Below are positions 44,005-57,003 of a DNA stretch of 64,000 bases, piece after piece. The notes under the pieces were generated by a model. It did no database searches. It saw only the letters and a list, made by a program, of their open reading frames with translations, and had not been told where the DNA came from. The DNA comes from Artemia franciscana (lineage: Eukaryota > Arthropoda > Branchiopoda > Anostraca > Artemiidae), in assembly GCF_032884065.1 (NCBI RefSeq), contig NW_027063134.1, positions 1 through 64,000 of the forward strand. Reading direction: 5' to 3'. The stretch's first letter is position 1, and each line of letters begins with the position of its first letter. The position numbers and the translations under genes are program-made.

Positions 44005-47000
44005 TATGTTGGGTTAAGAAAGTGTCAAAATAGTAGCAATAAAAAGGATTTTTTGATGATCCAGTAACAAATTGCCGAGCGAGAAACTATTTGTCTTCGC
44101 AATACATTATATTTTGTAAAATTCCAGAGTTTATATTTATATAATATTAAAACATATTAACCTATTGCGAGAGAACTTGTTTAAAATAGAAAGGTAGTGC
44201 GTATTGTGACACAGCATAGAAAATTACGTAATTACTGTAAAAACCGCTTACAACACCAAATAGAAACAATGCTCATCATTAACCGGAGCAATAAGTTTGG
44301 AAAACAAAGTTTTTTTGATAAATACAATGCATACATGTATTATTTTATTTTTTAGCATGCTCGATTCCAATTGCCAGAAAATCCAAATGTTCCACATATA
44401 ATGATAGGACTGGGTAAAAGCACCGCAACATTCAGGTATTTCTGGATACACAGGGCAAAACTCAAGAAAGGAAATTTCTACGATTTAAGCAAATGCGTAA
44501 TTTTTACAATTTGTGACTAAGGTAATACTTTATGATTTATCCTACAATTTTGTATATTTTGTTTCTAATTCCCCTACTTTTTACGTTTTTCTCTTAAGCT
44601 ATGTCGCCTTTGGAAATATTTTTTTTTTGGAACGAACAATAGTTGTTCCTTGTATGAGAAGGGTGGCCCTTTTCAACACTCCTCTTCACGCTAAAGTTTT
44701 TTTTAGACTTCTAAAATAGATTTCAAATCTAATTACACGGCCCTTGTGTTTTAGGAACTGTTTCTAGAGAACTGAGACAAAAGGTTGAACTTTAGCGTAA
44801 AGAACAGTATTACCTTGAGGACTGCGGGGAAGGATTGTCAACCACAAAAACTTAATTACTAGACTTTTCAACTATATTGAACAAAAAAGGTTTTTCTCAA
44901 AATTTTTATTGAATGTGTATGATGAATTAGAGGTATGGAGTGGGGGATGGTTACCCTTCAACCATTTTTTACTGTTAATAAGCGCTCAAGAGCTTTCCAT
45001 TTTGCGATTGAATGAGCTCCTTTAAAAGTTTCTACGACAAACCCTTCTACACGAAGTGCCTTGGTCTGAAACCTATTTACTCACTTTGTCCTAAAGTGTG
45101 TCGAATCTGGGTATCAATGATGAGACACCTAAATGAAACTCCTTTTCTAAAACCAAACGAACCTCGTATTTCTGTTTCATTTCAGCAATTTTCATTGACA
45201 GTTGAAAATTGTCAAATTGTTATCAGAAATTCCATTTATTCGATTTTGCTGTGTACCAGAATCAGCCAGTTCCTATTTTGTCACTAGGATCGTCCCCTTT
45301 TTGGTCTATGATTGTGTCCCCTAAACATCCAGAAACATATTCATCTTCAAATCTCAAAAACTAGACACTTCTTTTTCACCAGTCCGAATCTCTTGTCCGA
45401 TTTCTCTTGTCCGAAGAGATAAGTCGTAACAAAGTAGGTACTATTATTCAAAAGACACTTTATCAACCTCTTTTAAAGCGGCAACTTAAGATCAAATTAA
45501 AAAAAAATAATACATAAGAAGCATTTATACAAAATGACTTTGAGGGAAAGCTCAAAACGCAAATCAACATGTAAATTCCTTACTCTGGAGAATCCTTTCC
45601 TTATGACATCTGTGACATATTGTAAATATTCGAAACATTTTGTAAATATTTACAAATATTGTAAATATTCAAAACCTGGATGATGTTCTGGACTCACACT
45701 GTTGCCTGTAGGAACCGACATTAAAGTCTACATATCAGGGAAATCTTACCAATCTGCAATATAACCAGAGGTGTGACTTGCCAAACCCCATTTTGCCCTC
45801 CCCCCTCCAATCTGAAATGTAGTTTCTTCAATCACATAAATTTTTTCTCAGGTACTCAGTTAGGGCTAGCTTGAAGCTGAAATACAATGATATACAAGCG
45901 TAAGGAAATTTTAGACGGAAATTGATACAGAGTAGATACATCTTAAGTACTCCAATTCTATGTAACTGATTATTAACTAATGACCCTTTTAAGGCCAATA
46001 CGGGGTTCTAACGCTCACGCCAAGTAACGTTAAACAGCTTATCGGTCTTTAGAAAAAATTAGGGTTTGGATAAAGTGGCATGGTAACAAAAAGGTCGATA
46101 TTGTTCAGTCTGTTCAGAAATAGAAGCGATCGATCTCTGCGTACATTAAAAATCAGTATACATGCATCTTCGATTTCTCTTGATATTTTTCTTTTGTTTC
46201 TATTACGATTCCTTTAGCGCCCAAGTTTTCAAAAAAAAAGTTTAAAGAAATTTGGATACATTTTGTTTTCTTTTCTTTTATCTAAATCAAAAGCTTTTAA
46301 ATCTCAGTGACTAATATTTTAAAAAGTCCGAAATAACGTTTATGGGTGTGTGGTAACGATTGTGTTTCGTAAAGGCAAACCAATTTCAGCGAATTTTTTA
46401 ATTGGGTTTCGGAAAATAAAGTGCTTGCAATTATATTGTGATGACAACTTCTTTTATGATGACAAACTTGAAAAAATGTAAGAAAAATAGGTTAAGTTAA
46501 AGGTAATACAGGGGAAAAACAAATAGTGAAACTAAAAACCCAGCGTTTCGTAAAGGTAAACAAAACGGAAAAGTTTTTTTTTGTTTCGTAAAAGTAAAAC
46601 ATTTTCAGCAGTTTTTACTATACCCAATAGCTCAATAAAACACAGAGCTTACAGGTGATGGAATTTTTGGAAACTGGGAAGATGAAGTGCTTATTATCAA
46701 ACAATCTTTTGGAGAGTTACACATATTTTTTTAATGAATAATGTAGAGAGGGGTAAAGTAACGATTCAATGTCGGGACAAACCACTACGTTCAAATTCTC
46801 AGTTTCCTTTAAAACTTTAAAATTTCCTCGTTTTTGTTTTACAATATATCTAATTTTTACAAAATACACACACGATGGGGATGAACTTAGGTATAGCTGT
46901 AAATTTTGGGATAAATAGCTAGGTAGTCTATATTAGTTAGTTTAAGGCCTTAGTTATTCTTGAATCTAAAGCAATGGTTCCCATCCAATTTTGGGCCATG

Positions 47001-48845
47001 CTTGAACCTAGGCATTTCAAAAATTCTCATGCAAAACATAGGAAAGTTACCATCCCCTGTCTTGAATAACGTGGAAAATATATTGGCTTGGAAATCAAGA
47101 AAATTGACTGAAACCACGATATTCTGCTTATACGCCATCTTTTTTTCTTAGTTTCTTTCTTCGCTTTCACCTCAGTTATCAGGGCACTGGAACATCGTAG
47201 AGAGCTGCTTAATAGCTCATTTTAAAGGAAATTAATGTATTTAAAAACTTTTTGCAATTAAAAAAAATAATTTTAAAATTAGTTGTACAAGGAATAGATA
47301 AAGTTCATCATAAATGGTGTCAGTCAAGAGAATCTCATGTAGTAGATGATCAGTTGATTTTCAATCCCTGAAACTTTCCCTTTCATACCCTTAGGCACAG
47401 TTGTAATACTAGCAAGAGTAGTAGCAATAGTTCTATTAATGTTTGCACTACTAACAGCAACATTAAAAACGATAACACTAGCACTACTTACAACAGATAT
47501 ATTAACATATGCCTTTTAATCAGTTGAACATCCTCCTCACCAAGTTTCTGGAAGTTTCAACTTATTACAATTATCCATTGCTATGACATGGTGATAGGAT
47601 CTTTTAAATACCTATCGATATTTAAGTTTCATATTCAATTTAAAAACATTAGCTATTTTGATTAAGCATGGGCACTAATCTTTTTTTTTTAGGAAATAAA
47701 AAAAATATAGCACTTTAAATAGCACTAAAATAAGCACTTTATTTTTTTTAAGTAGCACTTTAAATAACACATAAAAATAATAGCACTTTAACGAAAACGC
47801 ACTTTTCGGATCCAGATCCGAAAACGTTACTAATACGGCCCTTTTCTCACAAAAAGACTATTTTTTATAATGAAAGAAAAAAATCTTTTATATACACAAG
47901 CTTTTCTATCTTTTTTGGGAGGAAGGGGGGAGTTATTTCCTTCCTTTTTCTTTTCTTTTTTTAATTTCCTTTCGTGAACATCTTAATGGAAAACTTGTAT
48001 TTTCTCATAATTGAAGATATTACGAATGTCTAAGAATGTTACATGCTTGCTGCTTCGATGAATGTCAGTGAAACGGAAAACTGTTTGTTTTCATGGAGAA
48101 ACAGAGACTGCTATTGCTAATCAGCAATTTCTTTTAAATTGTCTGAATATGAATCTCCCCAAAGCCCCAGCCATAGGGTGCATGTCCAACTCATTACCCG
48201 CCAAAACGTTTCCCTGATCATTTTTAAAATAATACCAAGAGAGCCACCTTCCTATCCATATCTTGCTATTAAAATTACCCTCTACAAGTCTATATGTAAA
48301 ATTGGGTCATCAAAGAGGAAGTAAAACAAACAAAACAGTTGCGCTTAACAATTCTGAAAAATTCCCCCGAGAAAATTTCCCTTGGAAAGTTCACCGCCAG
48401 AAACTTTCCTCATCACAGAAAACTTTTGCCCTGCCAATAATCACCCAAAATATGTCAGTAAAGTCCCCCTTCCTCCCGAAAAAACTCTATATGTAAAGAA
48501 ATGACAAATTAAGCAACTTATAGCCGTTTTCCCAAGGGTCGTGGAGGAATATTGACAAATTCCCACAGTGTAAAACTTCCTTTAAAAAGTTCACTTCGTG
48601 AAACTTCCCTCTCCATGGACATTTCTTCGCCTTGGAATATCTCCTAAGCAGAAAATTTGTCCCCCCACATGCAGACTTCCTAATGAAAATTACATTTAGT
48701 GTTTCTTAACTTTGTTTAATCTTTCCAGCTTTGCATGCTATTTTTTACTAACTGCAAATAACTAATGCGATATTTTTATCCAAATTTGTAAGGTTGAGCG
48801 GCAACTTTGTAAGGGCAGGAACACACTTTATTCCATTCCCTCTTG

Positions 48846-48879
<34 letters not shown>

Positions 48880-49111
48880 GGAAAATACCAACAATTATTT
48901 ATCTAAACAATGCTATATGCGAGAAAACAAATTTTATTCAAAAATGAAAGAAAAAAAATGAATACAATAAAGTAGAAACATTTCTTCCTTTGCATAAGTC
49001 TCTTAAGAAAACGCAGCTGATGATGAAAAGAACCAAAATATATATGACATTGGGAAAAAAAAACAACAAAACAAAATATAAATAACTATTAAATACATTT
49101 ACATACAATCC

Positions 49112-49684
49112 TCACAACATACAATCCTCACATTTACATATATACATACTATCCTCACCACAATAGTAGTGAGAATTCTTTTGGAAAGAAAAACCCGTGA
49201 AAAAGGAACATCCATATGCGGAATGATCCCTTATATCTTCAACTATCGTCTTACATACCCTGCACTGGAATCCGGTACCCATGTACCAAGTGCGGTCATC
49301 CCTGTTTAGACACATCCTCGTACACACCCTGAATGACGGGAATGACGTTTTTTTGGTCCCAGAGCTATCAGAAGTCCTAGAGCTATCAGAAGTGCCAGAG
49401 CTATCAGAAGTGCCAGAGGTTGTACTAAAGCTATAAACGTTATAATTCTCACGTTTTTCGTCATCAACAAGAACCTCATAAGCTTTTAAAATCTCTTGAA
49501 AACGGTTTGTGGCTTCTTTCTCATTGTTCCGGTTTTTGTCAGGATGCCATCTCATAGCTAAAAAACGGTACGACTTTCTTATTTCTGCCTTAATTTCCTT
49601 TGCCTTCATACCTGTCATTTTTTTTCTATTTAACTTTAGCACAGTATAATAGTCGGTTTTCTTAGCTTCTATTCGCCTTGACAT
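49112..49684 (-). CDS. intronless J-domain protein with Cys-rich C-terminus, copy 2 (190 aa)
   Basis: The architecture is that of copy 1: a J domain with HPD, a Ser/Thr repeat and a Cys-rich end. The J domain differs at only three residues (M/V15, V/I35, S/N60). The C-terminal part differs far more. The first CxxC is changed (QCRVC to SFRVC) with a new Cys five residues on ('CTRMC'). 'SADEC' becomes 'SAYGC', and 'FYCAEDSMFLC' becomes 'YYCGEDSMYIC'. The remaining Cys pattern is kept, and the frame is open despite a small indel. Promoter elements match copy 1. Confidence 0.8.
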   Translation of the reverse strand: MSRRIEAKKTDYYTVLKLNRKKMTGMKAKEIKAEIRKSYRFLAMRWHPDKNRNNEKEATNRFQEILKAYEVLVDDEKRENYNVYSFSTTSGTSDSSGTSDSSRTSDSSGTKKTSFPSFRVCTRMCLNRDDRTWYMGTGFQCRVCKTIVEDIRDHSAYGCSFFTGFSFQKNSHYYCGEDSMYICKCEDCML

Positions 49685-49764
49685 GATATGAATTTCTTAA
49701 AGTTTTGTCTAATCTGACTCCTAGTGTTGCAGTTTTAGTACTGAGGCTGAACAATGCGCTGCTT

Positions 49765-49868
49765 TTATTTATACTATGAATGACGTCATCGAGTTTTTAC
49801 ATAGTCACGAGTCTAAGACTTTCACACGTCACGAGTTTAAGACTACAATATTATTTAGATGTGACGTC
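49765..49868 (-). promoter_or_regulatory. promoter of the J-protein gene, copy 2 (TATA box and two CRE-like sites)
   Basis: It has the same TATAAATA and two TGACGTCA octamers (about 49,780 and 49,862) at the same spacing as in copy 1. No substitutions are seen here, in contrast to the changed 3' half of the coding region. Confidence 0.55.
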
Positions 49869-50329
49869 ATATTAGTTTTAAATTAGCTACTGGTAAAGGA
49901 TGATGAATAGGCAAGAGCTCTTATAATCAGTTCAAAACTTAATATAGTACCGAGATTAATGTAAAAAGACAACAATTCAAACGGTAGTCATCCGTAAAAT
50001 GAAAATATTGCTATTTGCTACAATTTGCTAAACTATTATAAATTTGTATTTTAACGCTAAAATAAGATTTATTCATCATAAAATGCACATCTAATATTAA
50101 ATTTTACTATTCACCAAAAGGCTCTTTGGCCTGTAAAGAAGAGGAAAATAAACGAGTCACTTACTCAGAGAAGAAAAAAATTTATATTGTCACTTACTCA
50201 CAGAGAGAAAAGCAACAAGGAGAAGAAAAGAAAATATAAATAAAATAAAAACTACAGAAAACAAAATCAAATAGACTAACAGATTGAATAGACGCAATTT
50301 TTTAGTAGATAAAAAGGACTCCAATAAAT

Positions 50330-50442
<113 letters not shown>

Positions 50443-51410
50443 CAGTTTTGAATTGAACCTTCAAACTTTATTGTGCAATTAAGCCTGTGTGCTCGTTCTA
50501 ACGGCAGTAATTGAGGGGAAGGAACGTCCTTTCCTCCTTGGTTCTTCGCTCCTGCCTAGGTTCTCGAAAAACACCTTTCTTTGGTCATTTTATTGGAATA
50601 AGCACTTTTTATTTATTTGAAAAAAAAAAATGAGGAAACAGCCGAAAGTGCGCTTTATGGGAATGTGCTGTGAAGTTAAATTTATAAAAAGTGATTACAC
50701 ATAAATATAAGCTTTTAAATGAGCCTTTAAACAGCTCTCTTTTTTACAGTAGCCTTCTAGTTTCTGCTAGTCAGCAGTCGATTTAGAAAGCCCTGTCCTC
50801 GTTATAGTTTTTTCAGGCTAAATCGGCCGAGTAGAAACAACTTTTTGCTCATCAAAAATAAACGTTCCTGAATAACATGTATTGGTTTGTTAGGTATGGA
50901 TAATGAACTTTATGTTATAGACTGAAAGTTTTTCGTAGCTGTCAAGGTTGTCCGCAGCATTTTCTAGAGATGTCTCATCTCAGCCGACGAGACTACAATG
51001 TCTTGTTTGAGAGTTCATACAGTAAACACCTTTATTGATACAACATTGATATAATCTCATTATACAGTAAAACTCAATCGTGAGTTTTTTCAACCTCATT
51101 ATACAGTAAGACTCAATCGTGACCCTATGGACGTAATTGAACTTGAACTAAATAGAACTTGGATTATTTAGTTATTTGATCTCCCTATGGACTTTTTCTG
51201 AAAATATTTCAATAATCAGAACTTGAATTATTAGACAACTAATTATTAATTGTGAAAACAACTAAGTGACTAAGGTGTTGAAGATTGCTTATGTGCCTTG
51301 CTTAAACTAAAATTGAATAATTCTTCCTTTCCCTCAGTGTTGCCACTGCTTGACTCTCTCTGTCTAGTGTTGCCACTGCTTGACTCGAGTCCCGAAGCAA
51401 CTATTGTGAT

Positions 51411-52217
51411 ATGTCGAAACCAAAAAACTATTGTCCCGAGTGCCGACTGCTGGTAACCACAAATTCTGTCCAATGCGTGTCAGGATGCGGCCGTTGGCAC
51501 CATGCGGGCGTTAATAAATGCACCCAAATCGGACTAAAGGACCATTCCGGCGAATGGTTATGCATGGAATGTCTTGCAAAAGAAATACCCTTGACTCCGA
51601 AGTGGCAACCATCTCAACCCCCACAAAAGCCTAGTCCAAAGAGACCTGTAAGAGGAAGTGGAATCGGCACCTCTTCACCACAAATTATTACGGGACCTAA
51701 AACTAACTCTGATATATCGAAAGGGACTAAGCCATCTGCGGTAAGTGTAGACATTCCCAACTATGATTCCGAAACAATCCGTCTAAGTGAGAAAATTAAG
51801 ACCCTGGATGCAAGTTTATTGGCATGTCAAGCAGAAAATCTAGACATCCGGACAAATCACTCAATGTTTGTGTCAGAAATGGAGGAAAAGAACAATCAAA
51901 TTAAACTGTTGACAGGCCATTTGGAGGTTAAAGACTTTCTTATAGCTCAGCTGAAACAAGAACTCTCGGTGGCTATCGAAACCCGCCCTCGTGACCCTTC
52001 GCAAATCTCCCGTGACCAAGTTACCCAGTCAACGCAAACGGACAAAGATATCTCTGTTGCTAACCGAAATGCACCCATTGATATTAAAGTGCAAAAAATA
52101 ACATCTAGCACAAGCTTAGCCCACGACTGTGCGATCTTGTCAGACGAAATGAATCCTAGTGATACGTTATCAACTAGTGCAAATGCACCCCTTCCGACGC
52201 TCGTAGAGAAAAGCTAA
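51411..52217 (+). CDS. PHD-like finger and coiled-coil protein, copy 2 (268 aa), possible LINE ORF1
   Basis: Cys/His residues C8, C11, C22, C26, H30, C37, C51 and C54, with W49 before the last pair, give a PHD/RING-like zinc finger. Residues about 58-105 are Pro/Ser/Lys-rich. Residues about 120-185 look coiled-coil. The rest is Ser/Thr-rich. PHD-finger/coiled-coil proteins are known as ORF1 of several CR1-like LINEs, and this AT-rich intronless setting fits that. A host nuclear protein or retrocopy is possible. Shortly after the stop, an open stretch in another frame contains 'NANVSLLGVHLGTLRTPHSS' (about 52,340-52,400), so the reading may once have been longer. No RT follows before the next LINE starts. 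Confidence 0.55.
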   Translation: MSKPKNYCPECRLLVTTNSVQCVSGCGRWHHAGVNKCTQIGLKDHSGEWLCMECLAKEIPLTPKWQPSQPPQKPSPKRPVRGSGIGTSSPQIITGPKTNSDISKGTKPSAVSVDIPNYDSETIRLSEKIKTLDASLLACQAENLDIRTNHSMFVSEMEEKNNQIKLLTGHLEVKDFLIAQLKQELSVAIETRPRDPSQISRDQVTQSTQTDKDISVANRNAPIDIKVQKITSSTSLAHDCAILSDEMNPSDTLSTSANAPLPTLVEKS

Positions 52218-52519
52218 AGAACTTGGCAATCTATCAAAAGAAAGTACTTGACGCAAATCAGACGGCTAGTAGGATCGCTGTTTTTTTTACGAGTCCATTT
52301 TTTTAATCTTTTTTTTTTTCTGTTGATAGTAGGCTATATAAACAAGGGAACGCTAATGTCTCGCTACTTGGCGTTCATCTCGGAACACTACGTACACCGC
52401 ACAGTTCCTCCACGCTTGACATAGTCCCCAGAACACTAGAGTCGGCTCCACTACGTTTGGCAGGCGCCACTGGTGTAAGCTGCACGATTTATGATTGTTA
52501 TGATATATAGCAATCTATC

Positions 52520-52625
52520 TTTTTTTAAATTGCTTTTTTTTAAATATTAATCTTTTTTTAAATTGCTGGTTTTAAATTTTTAATTGCTGGTTTTAAATTT
52601 TTAATTGCTGGTTTTAATTTTTTTT
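52520..52625 (+). repeat. short tandem repeat of 'aattgctggttttaaattttt'-type units
   Basis: Three to four imperfect units of about 22 bp sit where the inverted arm begins (about 52,593). The left arm has only one unit, at 34,710-34,730. Confidence 0.75.
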
Positions 52626-53303
52626 AAATTAGTCAATTACTTGTTCTCAACCATTTAGCGCTGGTGGATTTTCTTAAAACCTGACTCTTTTTCAACGACG
52701 GTAGTTGTCCCATTGACACGAAGTGTCATCTTTTTCTTTCACCGTATACTTATATACAAATATACACTTGCAGTAATCCCAATGCGCAATTTCCGTCGAT
52801 AGTAATTTTTTTTTCACTTTTGTGTTAGCCAGTTCACAATCTAGAACTTGGATTTAAAATGAGACAATAACCGGTTTATTGCTGTTTGTATAAGGAGACA
52901 ACATTATTAGCTTCGGCTCAGTGGATCACTACATTGTAGTTATATTTAAAAAAAAAAAATTTAAATTGGTATTTTGGTTAGGTTAGGTCAGTGGTGTCGT
53001 ATTTTGGTTAGGTTAGGTCAGTGGTGTCTTTGAGGGGGGAGAGAGGTAAGGGGGTAGTTGCCCCCTCAATAATTCGGAAAAAATCGTAATTATTAAGTAG
53101 CTTTAAAACTGTTACTGGTTTTAAGTGTAAAATTTACTCTTTACCATCAGAGAATGTGTTTTCGCTCATTTCACTCCTGACTTTCGGAAAACAAGAGGGT
53201 TGTTCGGAAAACAAGTTCCCCCTCCCTGAATACCCCTACTTTAGTATCCCCTTTTAGTTTCCATCCCCCTGCCATACAAACTTTTCCTCCACCTTTTCCC
53301 ACC

Positions 53304-53768
53304 ATGCATTGTAACAAATATTGTAGTTTTGCCCATGCACCGAAAGTAGATGATGTTAATTCTACTCCCTGGGGCCCTGTTCCAGTGTCCCTGTCCAAAG
53401 ATAAAAATTGTAAGAGCCACTCATCTCCCTTCTGCCGTCCGTTTTTAGTGCACCGCACTCAAGCAAATATTTCTCATCAAAGTTCATCAGGCACAGCTCA
53501 AAAATTGATAAACCCTTCCCGATCCCGAATTCTCCTCCCTTATCCTTTGCCATCTCCTCCCCCTCCCTGCCTACAGAAGTCTTATTTCCTCCCCCCTCAT
53601 AGTATGCTACCCTACACCCTCCCTACTCTGCCACAAACCAGCAATTTCTTGACGGATATGAATCACTATTACCAACCAGGTCCCCTTTCCCAGTACCTTA
53701 CGAATCGCCACCCCCAGCCCATTCGTTTTATCCCTCGTGCCTACCCTGTCAACGTGACTCAGGTCTGA
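53304..53768 (+). pseudogene. LINE first ORF or N-terminal part (Pro/Ser-rich, Cys-bearing)
   Basis: The open frame extends upstream of the first ATG. It contains 'MHCNKYCSFAHAPKVDD' and 'KNCKSHSSPFCRPFLVH', Cys/His clusters that might be zinc-binding, in a Pro/Ser-rich background typical of LINE ORF1 proteins. The minus-strand frame over the same bases is a shadow. The function is unproven, and a nucleic-acid binding role is inferred from position only. Confidence 0.5.
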
Positions 53769-53788
53769 GACTTTTTAATTGTCTTATA

Positions 53789-54918
53789 ATGAATCTTAAT
53801 TGTTCTCCTCGTGATTCATCCATATCATTGCCTGTCCCCCCACCCCGGAATCCCCATGAAAAATCCTTCTCTTACTCTAATAATTCATCTATCGATGTTG
53901 ACCCTAATAGTCATCCCATAAACGTCAAATGTGCTCCCTTGGTCCCTTGTTCAGACTACATTAATCTGGCCCCCACTAAGAATCCCACCCCACCCCCTGT
54001 ACCGATTTTTAATTTAAATAAAGTAAAGTGTAAAAATGGTACCTTTGCAGGTCATTTTAAATTTCCCACACTTTTGTTAAGCAACGCTGAAAGTCTTAAT
54101 TTTGAAAAACTTAATGAATTAGACTCCTTTTCTAAAATATATAGATCAGACATAATCGCTATTACTGAAGTACACGCTCAAAATACACACATGTTAAAAA
54201 TGAATAATTTCACCCAGTTTATTAAACTCAGACCCAAAACCCACCCTCTGGGTAAGAAAGGGGGTGGAATTCTTTTCTTTGTCCGTAATGATTTTTATCC
54301 TTCAGAAATATTAGCTCCTTGTCTTAATCCCTTTGATCAAATTTTGTGGGTTTGTATTCGACCTAAGGTCTTACTACGTCCTTTCAATTTGAAGGTCCTG
54401 TATTGTTTTTACTACTCTCCTGGGCAGAGAGCGGCTGAAAAATTAATTTTATTGAGAAATTGCATAGCGGTGCCGACTATGTACTATCTAAATACCCAAA
54501 TACTGGAATTTTCCTCTTGGGTGATGCAAATGAATTAAAACTTGAGTCTACATGTAATACTTTTAGTCTAAAACAAATTGTAAAAGTCCCTACTACCAAA
54601 GGCAATTCTACTCTTGATTTAATATGCACCAATATGTCAAATTTCTACAGACCCGTCACCATTCTTCCCCCTCTCGGAGGTAGTTACAACATTAGCCTAC
54701 TCCTATCTCCACTAGATACAGTTAAACATTCCTTTATTATTGCTGTAACCGTCTTTAGACCTCAAATTTACTCAGGACTCTACAATTTTGGCTCTTGGAT
54801 CACTGGTGAAAATTGGTCCCCTGTGTACCAAACAAATGATGTCGACTTCAAGGCTTTATCCCTCCAAAATTTATTGAGGAGTAATTATGAAGCCCATTTT
54901 CCGGTGAAAAAAAATTAA
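53789..54918 (+). pseudogene. LINE ORF2 N-terminus: AP-like endonuclease
   Basis: The domain spreads over two frames. 'LLLSNAESLNFEKLNEL' and 'DIIAITEVHAQNT' (54,070-54,190) hold the Asn and catalytic Glu. They are followed by 'GKKGGGILFFVRNDF', 'LKVLYCFYYSPGQR', 'NTGIFLLGDANELKLES' (the GD-N motif) and 'KVPTTKGNSTLDLICTN'. This is the standard order for exonuclease-endonuclease-phosphatase nucleases that nick target DNA in LINEs. The normal C-terminal SDH motif is altered (GGSYNISL). A frame change occurs near 54,480. Confidence 0.85.
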
Positions 54919-55205
54919 AATATGCTCTACCGATAAACCTTACATTGCTGCGACTTTTAAAAAACTAATAAGGAAAAAAAATCAATTTGTTCAAGCAAGG
55001 ACATATCACAAAGGCTAATGATCTAAGAAAGTTCCTGAAGAGAAAATTGAGAAAGGCAGCTTGTGGGTATTACAACAGTAAGGTTAAGGATTTGTATTCT
55101 AACAAACCCAAACAATGGTAAAGGAAAATTAAACAGATTTGTGGAAAAGACCCTGTTGAAGTTAATTTTCATCTCTCTGAGCCCCCTTACAAGATAACCA
55201 ACGAT

Positions 55206-56815
55206 TTGAACCTGCATCTTGCGTCCATAGTACAAAATCTTCCCCCTTTCACTGGCTCAGGTCAAACTATTCCTCCCTCCACCTCTTTCCCCCCAATTTC
55301 TCCCTCTGATGTAATAAATAAAATCCAAAAGCTCAAAAAATCAAGTACTTGCCCATTAGACATCCCAATTGACTTCATTAAAGCCTTTTCAGACACAATT
55401 GCTGGACCTTTGTCTGATATTTTTAACCAAATTACAAAATCTGGTAAATTCCCAAGTTGCTGGAAACTAGGTTTTATAATACCCATCCCAAAGAAATCTT
55501 CCAGTCTGACTATAACCAACAAGCGTCCTATTACACTCACTCCATTTTTTTCTAAACTTTACGAAGGGTTCCTTTGGGACTGGCTTAAAATTAAAATTTT
55601 ACCACGCATTGACATCCGACAGTTTGGTAATTTAAGAAAAAACCTCCACCACCCATTACCTTGTACACTTGATTCACACGATCCTAAGTGAACTAGAGAA
55701 ACTAAATGTTTGGCTAAACCTGGTTTTAGTCGATTTCCAAAAAGCGTTTGACTTAGTTGACCACACTTTCCTAATTCGTCTACTGCATGATAACTTTGAA
55801 ATTGACCCACTTTTAGTAAGTATTGTTATATCGTTACTTTCAGACAGATCACAAGTTGTAAAATACAAAAATACCTTCTCTAACCCCCTCCCTAGGTACT
55901 GTGGAATACCTCAAGGAACCTTATTGGGACCACTATTATTTCTTCCATGATTAACGAAATTGGCAAGGAATTCCCCCAAAGATGGAAATATGTGGATCAC
56001 TTGTCGATCCTTGAAGTATGTCATAGGAATATTAAATTGACCCCGTTGAAATCCTAACCCAAGGTTCGGATGAATCTAAGAATCTAAATATGACAGTAAA
56101 TCCCACCAAATCACAGATAATGACAATCAACTTCTTGAAATCTACTCCTGCTTTTTGCGATCCGATCCCAAGCGAAATACTAGTAAAACATGTTAAGGTT
56201 CTTGGTGTCACAATTTCTAATGATCTTAAGTGGGACACACATGTTTCCAACATTGTTAAACAAGCAAATGTTTCACTATCCATTTTTAAGCTACTAAACA
56301 AATTTAATTGTACTAAGATACATTCCCTCCGTGTTTACTTATCCTTTATCAGGCCGTTATTGGAATATGCATGTCCGGTCTGGCATTGGCAACTTTCAAA
56401 TGAACTTAGTGACAAAATCGAGTTGGTCCAAAAGCGTTCGCTCAGGATCCTTTACAAAGAAGGCAAAATTCCATACTCCTTCCTCCTTAAAGCTGCACGC
56501 ATAACCACCTTAAAAGAAAGGAGGGAAAAAATTTGCCTGCTTTTCGCTAAATCAGTCATTTCCAATCCCCGTACTGAGGACTTACTCCCTGATTTTCACA
56601 ATCCCATTAGACTCCGACTCCCCCGGTCAGCCTCCTTAGCTATCCCAACTTACTCTCCGATCCATGCTGTTACAGAAAGGTTTCACAAAAGTTTTATACC
56701 CTTTATTCTGGAATACCTTAATAATAATTCGTTATTATGTACTTGCCAAATTCGCCTTTTCCTCTATTGCCGTTTTTATTCTTTTTTTATTTACTGCAAT
56801 GTTTTCGTATTTTAA
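55206..56815 (+). pseudogene. LINE ORF2 reverse transcriptase
   Basis: The order is: 'FPSCWKLGFIIPIPKK', 'NKRPITLTPFFSKLYEGFL', 'DIRQFGN', motif A 'LVLVDFQKAFDLVDH' (about 55,725-55,765), motif B 'YCGIPQGTLLGPLLFL' (about 55,900-55,945), and catalytic box YVDH at 55989-56000. Next come 'VKVLGVTISNDLKWDTHV' and 'YACPVWHWQLS....KRSLRILY', ending at 56,815. The second Asp of the usual YVDD is His, which should abolish activity. Frame breaks lie near 55,640, 55,950 and 56,050. It belongs to the CR1/L2/Rex-like group by motif wording. Confidence 0.88.
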
Positions 56816-57003
56816 TTGTTAAGTTTACTGATTTGCCCTTTATCTTTGATGATTTTGCTTTTTAATTCCTTTTAATTTTAAGTGATTGACTTAATGTACT
56901 GTTTTGAACTTTTTTTTTCTTAGCTTTTACTAACATATAAAGCGGATTCGGCTCTATAGAGCCTGTGATAGCCTTTTGAAAATAAATATTATCTTATCTT
57001 GTC

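Larger units (their letters stand above)
52593..57000 (+). mobile_element. CR1/L2-like LINE, nearly full length, right arm
   Basis: The order is a 5' region, a Pro/Ser-rich first ORF, an AP-endonuclease, a reverse transcriptase, and a short 3' UTR. The UTR ends in a 'gctctatagagc' palindrome, AATAAA-like sequence and a terminal 'tatcttatcttgtct' simple repeat near 57,000. The palindrome-plus-microsatellite end is usual for CR1/L2 LINEs. There are several frame breaks, and the second catalytic Asp is lost, so this copy is dead. It ends next to another LINE tail at about 57,004. The left arm keeps only the first kilobase. Confidence 0.82.
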
